A stretch of DNA of 5,473 bases from NCBI RefSeq assembly GCF_002432345.1, contig NZ_DJDT01000196.1:1-5473 (forward strand). Direction: 5' to 3'. The position numbers and the translations under genes were made by a program. Positions 1-4,843 of the stretch are shown here, piece after piece. The stretch is from Pedobacter sp. UBA5917. GTDB taxonomy: Bacteria; Bacteroidota; Bacteroidia; Sphingobacteriales; Sphingobacteriaceae. Each line of letters starts with the position of its first letter. Position 1 is the first letter of the stretch. Under the pieces are notes generated by a model, which saw only the letters and a list, made by a program, of their open reading frames with translations, was not told where the DNA came from and did no database searches.

Positions 1-24
1 GCGCCAAAGTACCCAAAGCGCTTC

Positions 25-213
25 GTCAATCCAGCAATGTGCTTTCACACAAGGCCCAGCCGCATCAAAAAAACAGCGGCACTCTGTTTTGTGCAGCAGG
101 TACTAAATTAGCGGTTCTGCTTAACAGCACAAAACCACTGCGTTTCAGGTTTGGCAATGCTAATTATTCTATTTTGCAACTGTTTTTTTGATTCCCCAGC
201 ACCCGGGATTGAC
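25..213. repeat. nested inverted repeats, possible dispersed palindromic element
   Basis: Three pairs of arms point at a common centre. GTCAATCC at 25-32 is matched by GGATTGAC at 206-213. ATCAAAAAAACAG at 64-76 is matched exactly by CTGTTTTTTTGAT at 180-192 (13 bp). GTTTTGTGC at 86-94 pairs with GCACAAAAC at 127-135, and the adjoining AGCAG at 95-99 pairs with CTGCT at 117-121, leaving a five-base bulge at 122-126. All of this is visible directly. Such an arrangement fits a non-autonomous palindromic repeat or a folded RNA. Naming it a dispersed repeat is inference, because only one copy is in view. No transposase, flanking target duplication or promoter was recognised. Confidence 0.55.
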
Positions 214-286
214 TGGCGTTATTCGGTAAAACCTGTTTATTTTCAAAGCAAGCTAGCACAGCCCCCTAAACATTTAAAAATAACAA

Positions 287-321
287 AACCCAACAATTTA
301 CCTATTGTAAACTGTTGGGTT
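287..321 (-). terminator. intrinsic terminator of the esterase gene
   Basis: A 15-position stem with a single mismatch (296/312) and a five-base loop (302-306) starts about 25 bases beyond the esterase stop codon. The base of the stem is AACCCAACA at 287-295 pairing with TGTTGGGTT at 313-321. Read on the minus strand, the hairpin is followed by a T-rich run (TTTTGTTATTTTTAAA, complement of about 271-286), as expected for Rho-independent termination of the leftward transcript. The plus-strand side is less T-rich, so a role for rightward transcripts is less clear. Confidence 0.85.
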
Positions 322-346
322 CAACATAAAAGTTATTTTCTAGAAA

Positions 347-2335
347 TTATTTCTTTCCGAAAGTGATGCCCTGCCAGCTATCAGTTCTAAATGGAGAAGC
401 CGGAAGACCATCGTTAGCCGTTAGGTTAGCAACCGGATTATTTCCCCATGCGTAACGCACTGCAACCGGATTGGCTACCTTATCGCTGCTTACTACTATC
501 TGGTTCCCCTGGATAACAGCTTTTGCCCAATAAAACTTTTTATCTGCGCCGGCAATGGCAAAACCGGTAAGTTCGCTACCGTTTGAAATTTTTAATCCAT
601 TTGCAGTGTTGCCAAAAGTTAAATGGGTCTGTTTCCCTTCAACTTTACTGGATTGATAAACGGGGCCGGAATAATTATTCTTTTGACCATAAGTTTTGGC
701 CAATGCAATTAAACCCAATCTTCTGCCCACCTCCTGTTTATTTTTTGGATGGATATCTTTAGCGTCGCCAATATCGATAATGGTTGCCATACCGGTATTT
801 GGCAAGGTCAGTGTTTTCTGCTGCGCTTCCCTTAGCTCTGCCCAGGCCGATTCAACCGGAGTATTATCTACCTGCATAAAATTGGCCAGCTGAACAAAAT
901 AGAAAGGGAAATCGCCCTGCCCCCATTTCTGGCGCCAGTCTTTAATCATCACCGGAAATAATTCCCTGTATTGATATGCCCTATCGGCATTGCTCTCGCC
1001 CTGATACCATATTGCACCTTTAATCGAAAACTGGATGAAAGGGTTAAGCATAGCATTATATAAAACTGTTGATCGGTTGGGTCCACTCTCATCGGCAGGT
1101 TTGGGGCCGGTTTTACTCAAATCCAAACCAACTTTGTATTTCCAGTCGCCCCCCAACGATATTTTTTCACTAGCATTATTTACCAAATTTAAATCTTTGG
1201 CTTCACCATAAATACCACCGCCGCCGCCGCTATCGAAAACACGAACAGTTATGGTATTTTCTCCAGCTTTTAGCAGATTAGCAGGCACTGCATAAGATCT
1301 ACCGACATTATAACCAACTGTTTCGCCAATTTTAACACCATTTACATAAGTAATATCATTATCATCGATCGTTCCGAGGTTAAGTTTCACCTCATTTGTT
1401 TTCCAGTTTTCGGGAATGGTAACTTTTTTACTGAACCATACAATGCCATCGAAATTTTTTAGCGCTGCGTCTTCCCATAAGGTTGGCAAAGTCATGTTTT
1501 TCCAATCAGCCGTTACTGCTTTGGTCCATTTTGCCTCCCCGGCCTGATAACCAGAATCTTTTTCATTGATGACTTTAACCCAGTTCTGCATTTTTTCTTC
1601 ATAAGAAGTTACAGAAGAAGGATCTTTGGCAGCCATCTGTATTTTATCAACGGCAGCAGAGAAATCGGCCATTTTTTTAAGTGATTCGGCACTGGTCCAG
1701 GCTTCAGCAATGGTTCCACCCCATGAGGTATGGATCAAACCGATTGGGATTTTAGTTTTTTCGTAAACTTCGCGAGCAAAGAAATAGGCTGTTGAAGAAA
1801 ATTCGGCTACATATTTGGGGCTACATTCCTGCCAGCCACCATTGGTTACTTTTGCATCGCTTAACGGCACGTTACTGGTAACATGTTCTGCCTGCAATAA
1901 GCGGATGTTCGGAAATTTGGCATCGGCAATCTCCTTTTCATAATTGAGGATTTTCCCCCAACCGGCCAGTGGCATTTCCATGTTGGATTGACCTGAGCAG
2001 ATCCACACATCGCCGATAAGAACATTATTAAGCACCAATAATTCACCATCCGAAAGGGAAATTGTATATGGTCCGCCATAAGCCGGTGTTCCGATTTTAA
2101 TCTTCCAGTTACCGTTTGCATCGGCAATGGCACCATAGTTAATTTTATTCCACGAAACGTTTATTTTAACGGCTTTTCCGGCTGTAGCCTTGCCCCATAT
2201 AGCAACATTCGTTTTTTGTTGTAAAACCATGTTGTTACTAAAAACCGAGGGCAAAATAATTTTAGCTTGTAAAAATTGGGATATAAATAGTAGGGATATA
2301 ATTAGAAATAAAGATTTTAACTTTAATGTGCCCAT
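347..2335 (-). CDS. secreted sialate O-acetylesterase-like SGNH esterase
   Basis: This 662-residue protein resembles bacterial sialate 9-O-acetylesterases (SASA family, SGNH hydrolases), which remove O-acetyl groups from sugars. Residues 1-24 form a signal peptide (Lys-rich start, hydrophobic core, likely cut after LQA). A beta-sandwich at about 25-105 follows. The catalytic domain comes in two parts. The first carries SGQSNM with the probable nucleophile Ser117, and HTSWGGT at 202-208. The second carries WYQGESN at 443-449 and DIHP at 527-530, where His529 is the likely catalytic base; which Asp assists is not clear from sequence. Between them, about 295-385, sits a galactose-binding-like jelly roll with a Gly-rich turn at 370-374, common in this family. 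A C-terminal beta domain (about 550-655) completes it. The ATG at 2335 places the signal peptide at the extreme N-terminus and lies about 28 bases below a good promoter; no Shine-Dalgarno is visible, as is usual in Bacteroidota. The true substrate could be acetylated xylan, pectin or another glycan rather than sialic acid, since no sialic acid genes are nearby. The gene appears to be a single transcription unit. Confidence 0.93.
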   Translation of the reverse strand: MGTLKLKSLFLIISLLFISQFLQAKIILPSVFSNNMVLQQKTNVAIWGKATAGKAVKINVSWNKINYGAIADANGNWKIKIGTPAYGGPYTISLSDGELLVLNNVLIGDVWICSGQSNMEMPLAGWGKILNYEKEIADAKFPNIRLLQAEHVTSNVPLSDAKVTNGGWQECSPKYVAEFSSTAYFFAREVYEKTKIPIGLIHTSWGGTIAEAWTSAESLKKMADFSAAVDKIQMAAKDPSSVTSYEEKMQNWVKVINEKDSGYQAGEAKWTKAVTADWKNMTLPTLWEDAALKNFDGIVWFSKKVTIPENWKTNEVKLNLGTIDDNDITYVNGVKIGETVGYNVGRSYAVPANLLKAGENTITVRVFDSGGGGGIYGEAKDLNLVNNASEKISLGGDWKYKVGLDLSKTGPKPADESGPNRSTVLYNAMLNPFIQFSIKGAIWYQGESNADRAYQYRELFPVMIKDWRQKWGQGDFPFYFVQLANFMQVDNTPVESAWAELREAQQKTLTLPNTGMATIIDIGDAKDIHPKNKQEVGRRLGLIALAKTYGQKNNYSGPVYQSSKVEGKQTHLTFGNTANGLKISNGSELTGFAIAGADKKFYWAKAVIQGNQIVVSSDKVANPVAVRYAWGNNPVANLTANDGLPASPFRTDSWQGITFGKK

Positions 2336-2362
2336 ATTTTATTTAATTTTTTAGTTAGAAAC

Positions 2363-2394
2363 CAAATGTACATTTTCTGACCGTGAATATCAAT
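2363..2394 (-). promoter_or_regulatory. Bacteroidota-type promoter for the esterase gene
   Basis: On the minus strand, ATTG (2394-2391) is followed after exactly 20 bases by TACATTTG (2370-2363), a full match to the Bacteroidota -7 consensus TAnnTTTG with a -33 element at normal spacing. Transcription would start near 2356, giving a leader of about 20 bases before the ATG at 2335. The pattern is seen directly; its use is inferred from known sigma-ABfr promoters. Confidence 0.7.
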
Positions 2395-2451
2395 ATGGCA
2401 ACTGGTGGTTCAGGAATTTAAGATAAAAATGAGGTGAAATTTATTTTATTG

Positions 2452-2482
2452 TTTGGGTAAGAATATCATTTTGCTTATTTTG
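2452..2482 (+). promoter_or_regulatory. candidate promoter for the RRM gene
   Basis: TTTG at 2452-2455 is followed after 19 bases by TTATTTTG at 2475-2482, which matches the Bacteroidota -7 consensus TAnnTTTG except at the second base. A start near 2489 would give a leader of roughly 60 bases before the ATG at 2550. AT-rich DNA yields such matches by chance, so this is only a candidate. It would stand back to back with the esterase promoter. Confidence 0.4.
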
Positions 2483-2549
2483 CAGATCTAAAAGAACAGC
2501 TCTGGTTTCAAAATGGATTTTGCCGGACGTTCTCTCAAATACTAAATTA

Positions 2550-2864
2550 ATGGTTAAGATTTTTATAGGCGGCCTTCCCGACAATATCCAAGAGATGGAT
2601 TTGGCAATACTGGTTAGTCTTCACGGCAGGGTAGAAACAATTAAAATTGTACGCGATAGGTCTACGGGCAAGTGCAAAGGCTACGCTTTTTTGGAAATAT
2701 ATAGCCTTCCGGATGCAAAAAATATTGTATCTACCTTAAATAATGAAACATTTAAAGGCAATGTGATTACCGTTAAAATATCGGAAGAGGAAAGCGGAGC
2801 AAAAGCAGCCAAGCCAAAAACCAATCAACCTTTTAAAAGTAAAAGACCTAGGTTACAGCGGTAA
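2550..2864 (+). CDS. small RRM-domain RNA-binding protein
   Basis: The 104-residue product is a single RNA recognition motif followed by a basic tail. RNP2 is IFIGGL at residues 4-9 and RNP1 is KGYAFLEI at 43-50. The usual RNA-stacking aromatics are present as Phe5, Tyr45 and Phe47; the last RNP1 position is Ile50 instead of the common Phe or Tyr. The domain runs to about residue 78, and the Lys/Arg-rich tail at 82-104 probably adds non-specific RNA affinity. Such one-RRM proteins are widespread in Bacteroidota, where some are post-transcriptional regulators (the RbpA/RbpB group of Bacteroides); the target here is unknown. I chose the ATG at 2550 because RRM strand beta-1 begins right after it. 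An in-frame TTG at 2520 would add ten residues unlike the family. It lies 78 bases upstream of the antiporter gene on the same strand, with a terminator-like hairpin between, so co-transcription may be partial. Confidence 0.92.
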   Translation: MVKIFIGGLPDNIQEMDLAILVSLHGRVETIKIVRDRSTGKCKGYAFLEIYSLPDAKNIVSTLNNETFKGNVITVKISEEESGAKAAKPKTNQPFKSKRPRLQR

Positions 2865-2887
2865 TTTCTAAACGCTTTGCCGGCCCT

Positions 2888-2925
2888 GATCCGTTAAGTG
2901 ATCGGATTTGTTTTATTGTTTTTAG
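2888..2925 (+). terminator. terminator-like hairpin between RRM and antiporter genes
   Basis: ATCCG at 2889-2893 pairs with CGGAT at 2903-2907 across a nine-base loop, extended by a G-T pair at 2888/2908. A T-rich run follows directly (2907-2923, mostly T with single G and A interruptions). It starts 24 bases after the RRM stop codon. The stem is short, so termination would probably be weak or partial. GGCCCT (2882-2887) and AGGGCC (2924-2929) form an outer six-base stem around it, which may make it a leader structure of the antiporter mRNA instead. Confidence 0.4.
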
Positions 2926-2942
2926 GGCCAATACAACCAGCT

Positions 2943-4196
2943 ATGGAAAATTATGCCATTGTAATATTTATTTTAGCGGTAATGATCGGTTTGTCGTCCA
3001 TTGCCGATCACATTAAAATCCCCTATCCTATTTTATTGATTATTGCGGGTGTAGCCGTTGGTTTTATTCCTTCCCTTCCCCCTATTGATATCAATCCGGA
3101 AATCATCTTCCTGATTTTTTTACCGCCTTTACTCTACGATGCTGCTTTTAATATTTCGTTTAAGGAATTTAAAACCAACATCAATACCATACTAACATTA
3201 GCAATATCACTGGTTTTTATTACGGCTATCGGCATTGCTGTAGTGGCACATTATATGATCCCCGGAATGAGCTGGCCAGTATCTTTTGTACTCGGTGCTA
3301 TTCTTTCGGCTACTGATGCTGTTGCAGCCATGAGCATTACCAAAGGATTGGGACTATCGCATAAAACGAATACCATTTTGGAGGGCGAAAGTTTGGTTAA
3401 TGATGCATCGGCATTGGTGGCCTACCGTTTTGCGGTAGCGGCAGTAACCGGAACTGCTTTTGTATTCTGGAAAGCATCATTGGAATTTGTGGTTTTAATG
3501 GCCGGTGGATTTTTGATCGGGATGGTCATGTCGAGGATATTGGGTTTCATTCTCAAAAGAATACAGGATAACCCGCTAGCTACCATCAGTTTTATGTTAT
3601 TAATGCCCTTTGTTACCTATTTAATTGCAGAGCACCTGCATGTTTCAGGCGTAATTGCAGTAGTAATGCTGGGCTTGGGTATTTCGAGATTTAGCCATAA
3701 GGTATTTCCTGAAAAGCTTAAAAACCAGTCGAAAAACATTTGGGATATCATTATCTTTTTATTGAACGGATTGATTTTTATTTTAATCGGATTACAGTTC
3801 CCTTATGTGTATAAAAATATCAACAGCGCGGATATTCTTCCATATATTGGTTATTCGTTGGCGATTACCATAGTAGCTTTATTGCTTAGGATGGCACGTG
3901 TATTTTTACAGCGATCAAACCTTCAGAAGGCTTTTCAGAAAGGAAGACACCGGATTACAGAAGATGCACTTTTGGATTTCAAAAATAGCCTGATTATTAG
4001 CTGGTCGGGTATGCGGGGCATCGTTTCGCTGGCCATTGCAATAGGATTACCGGCAACTTTAGCGGATGGAAGTGCTTTTCCCCAGCGCAATGCTATCATC
4101 TTTATTTCTGTTGTGGTGGTGCTTTTTACGCTTATCGGGCAAGGGCTTACATTACCCTGGTTGGTGAGGAAATTGGCTACTGAGGAAGAAAAGTAG
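2943..4196 (+). CDS. CPA1-family Na+/H+ antiporter
   Basis: A 417-residue inner-membrane protein of the monovalent cation:proton antiporter-1 family (NhaP/NHE-like), which exchanges internal Na+ (possibly also K+ or Li+) for external H+. It is almost wholly hydrophobic, with about 12 likely membrane segments. Family hallmarks are SATDAVA at 122-128 with Asp125, EGESLVNDAS at 147-156 with the Asn153-Asp154 pair expected in the ion site, and SWSGMRGIVSLA at 353-364 with the conserved Arg358. I chose the ATG at 2943 because the first membrane segment starts immediately after it, as in relatives. An in-frame GTG at 2898 would add 15 residues but lies inside a hairpin. Many related bacterial antiporters carry a long hydrophilic C-terminal tail; here the protein ends seven residues after RK at 409-410, so that regulatory part is absent. 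No clear own promoter is seen; it may be read from the RRM promoter. The ion specificity cannot be told from sequence. Confidence 0.93.
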   Translation: MENYAIVIFILAVMIGLSSIADHIKIPYPILLIIAGVAVGFIPSLPPIDINPEIIFLIFLPPLLYDAAFNISFKEFKTNINTILTLAISLVFITAIGIAVVAHYMIPGMSWPVSFVLGAILSATDAVAAMSITKGLGLSHKTNTILEGESLVNDASALVAYRFAVAAVTGTAFVFWKASLEFVVLMAGGFLIGMVMSRILGFILKRIQDNPLATISFMLLMPFVTYLIAEHLHVSGVIAVVMLGLGISRFSHKVFPEKLKNQSKNIWDIIIFLLNGLIFILIGLQFPYVYKNINSADILPYIGYSLAITIVALLLRMARVFLQRSNLQKAFQKGRHRITEDALLDFKNSLIISWSGMRGIVSLAIAIGLPATLADGSAFPQRNAIIFISVVVVLFTLIGQGLTLPWLVRKLATEEEK

Positions 4197-4205
4197 TTTT
4201 TAGTT

Positions 4206-4466
4206 ATTGGGATTTGATTATTGATTCACCCTCATCCATCTTACTTTTCCATTTTTCACCACCGAGTTTGCAGAGAAAAGATCACAAAGGACACTGAGTT
4301 TTCTCTTCACCACCCAAACTTCGGACCTCGGACACCCGACTTTTTCACTATATTTCCCGCAGATTATGCTGATACATGCAGAGCGTTTATAGAGGTCTAT
4401 GTTGAAAATTGGGTATTGGTCATTCAACCCCCATTCATTTTCCATCTTACATTTTCCATTCTTTTG
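4206..4466. repeat. mosaic of degenerate short repeats flanked by a direct repeat
   Basis: The segment is bounded by an imperfect direct repeat. ATTGGG, a T/A-rich part and an ATTCA-CCC part leading to CCATCTTAC and TTTTCCATT occur at 4206-4257 and again at 4408-4465; the best block is CCATCTTAC plus TTTTCCATT, with one inserted base. Inside lie three different period patterns. A GAG/CAGAG/CACTGAG-rich stretch (4261-4299) has a period near nine. A heptamer repeat lies at 4321-4341. A roughly ten-base repeat of GCAGATTAT, GCTGATACAT, GCAGAGCGT lies at 4359-4386. I recall similar filler repeats (CAGAG-type and CGCAGATT-type) from intergenic DNA of Bacteroidota, but that family link is from memory, not shown here. 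Confidence 0.5.
4321..4341. repeat. degenerate 7-bp tandem repeat
   Basis: Three successive heptamers, TCGGACC, TCGGACA and CCCGACT, form a short degenerate tandem array. The first two differ at one base and the third is more diverged. It is part of the larger mosaic and has no evident coding role. Confidence 0.55.
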
Positions 4467-4527
4467 ACCATTAAGAAATTAAGGACATTAAAGCTTAGCC
4501 TACTTATTAACTCGTGATCGAAAAGTC

Positions 4528-4614
4528 GTCATTTCGACTGTAGTGCAACGGAATGGAGAAATCTATTCCATTTATTTCACACATTAAAAGATACTTCATT
4601 GCATTCAGGATGAC
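4528..4614. repeat. dispersed-repeat element with degenerate inverted ends
   Basis: The element opens with GTCATTTCGACTGTAGT (4528-4544), runs through GGAGAAATCT (4555-4564), and closes with AAAAGATACTTC (4586-4597) and CAGGATGAC (4606-4614). The complement of the right end follows the same order as the left end: GTCAT, then GA, then a GAA/GGA part, then TCT. The element is therefore a degenerate inverted repeat of 87 bases. It resembles intergenic repeats I associate with Sphingobacteriaceae and flavobacteria. It has no coding capacity. Its copy number in the genome cannot be judged from this window. Confidence 0.55.
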
Positions 4615-4653
4615 AAATCAGTTTGAGTTTGATTACCATCCGCAATCTATTAC

Positions 4654-4685
4654 AAAAGATCCTTCGACTACGCTCAGGATGACAA
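4654..4685. repeat. second copy of the right end of the dispersed repeat
   Basis: AAAAGATCCTTC (4654-4665) and CTCAGGATGACAA (4673-4685) repeat the right end at 4586-4616, with a few substitutions and one inserted base between the two blocks. The copy is in direct orientation, 69 bases downstream. It is itself a partial palindrome, with ATCCT at 4659-4663 matched by AGGAT at 4676-4680. No matching second left end is seen between the copies, so it may be a tandem-duplicated or truncated element. Confidence 0.55.
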
Positions 4686-4698
4686 CTCGATGAAACTT

Positions 4699-4748
4699 AA
4701 CAATCAACTCTTAGAGCGATCGCCATTGGCCATTGCAATTTGATTGTT
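4699..4748. repeat. 9-bp inverted repeat
   Basis: AACAATCAA at 4699-4707 is matched exactly by TTGATTGTT at 4740-4748, enclosing 32 bases that include the palindrome GCGATCGC (4716-4723) and a CCATTG direct repeat (4723-4728 and 4730-4735). No function is evident; it could be part of the adjoining repeat mosaic. Confidence 0.45.
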
Positions 4749-4772
4749 GGTTATTAGTAGAAATTAACCTAA

Positions 4773-4818
4773 ACTTTGACAATCTTAAAGGCAAAATGAG
4801 CCAAAAGATTGTCAAAGT
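4773..4818 (-). terminator. probable terminator of the symporter gene
   Basis: ACTTTGACAATCTT (4773-4786) and AAGATTGTCAAAGT (4805-4818) form a perfect 14-bp stem. The 18-base loop can add a GGC/GCC pair (4790-4792 with 4800-4802). The stem begins 25 bases past the symporter stop codon at 4844. On the minus strand the hairpin is followed by TTTAGGTTAATTT (complement of 4760-4772), only moderately T-rich. The perfect symmetry means it could also stop plus-strand transcripts arriving from the antiporter side. Confidence 0.7.
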
Positions 4819-4843
4819 AAGTGCGATTATTGTTATAGATGAT

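Larger units (their letters stand above)
1..346. other. gene-free stretch at left edge
   Basis: I find no convincing coding sequence here. One plus-strand frame stays open from the window edge to about 191, but its conceptual product shows no domain I recognise, it has no visible start, and it lies over strong inverted repeats, so it looks like a chance reading. A second frame starting with TTG at 151 runs through the terminator hairpin into the end of the esterase gene and is also unlikely. What the stretch does hold is a nested dyad (25-213) and the terminator of the esterase gene (287-321). A short palindrome, AAGCGCTT, lies at 16-23. The remainder of an upstream gene beyond the left edge cannot be excluded. 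Confidence 0.6.
4197..4843. other. gene-free, repeat-rich stretch between convergent genes
   Basis: This stretch of about 650 bases separates the ends of the antiporter and symporter genes. Open frames cross 4218-4517 on both strands, but they are mutually overlapping, lie over short repeats, and give products with no recognisable domain, so I call no gene. The contents are a mosaic of degenerate short-period repeats (4206-4466), parts of a dispersed repeat (4528-4614 and 4654-4685), a small dyad (4699-4748) and the symporter terminator (4773-4818). I saw no clear intrinsic terminator for the antiporter just after its stop codon. Confidence 0.7.

Noticed and set aside
151..366. Plus-strand open frame beginning with TTG
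   Set aside because: It runs through the perfect terminator hairpin and into the end of the esterase gene on the other strand, and its product shows no recognisable domain.
1208..1232. Run of GCC-like triplets as a possible microsatellite
   Set aside because: It encodes the Gly-rich turn of the esterase jelly-roll insert, which is usual in the family.
1861..2136. Second minus-strand open frame inside the esterase gene
   Set aside because: It is a shadow in another frame of a well-supported signal-peptide and SGNH coding region.
2520..2549. Upstream TTG start for the RRM gene
   Set aside because: It would add ten residues before the first RRM beta strand; the ATG at 2550 fits the family exactly.
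2898..2942. Upstream GTG start for the antiporter
   Set aside because: It falls in the loop of a hairpin and adds a 15-residue extension; the ATG at 2943 starts just before the first membrane segment.
4218..4517. Overlapping open frames on both strands in the intergenic region
   Set aside because: They lie over degenerate short-period repeats, overlap each other, and give low-plausibility products without any familiar motif.
4206..4690. Possible CRISPR array in the repeat-rich gap
   Set aside because: The repeats are degenerate, of different kinds and irregularly spaced, with no constant repeat separated by spacers and no cas genes nearby.
4716..4723. GCGATCGC octamer, like the cyanobacterial HIP1 repeat
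   Set aside because: Only one copy is present and the rest of the window is unlike cyanobacterial DNA.
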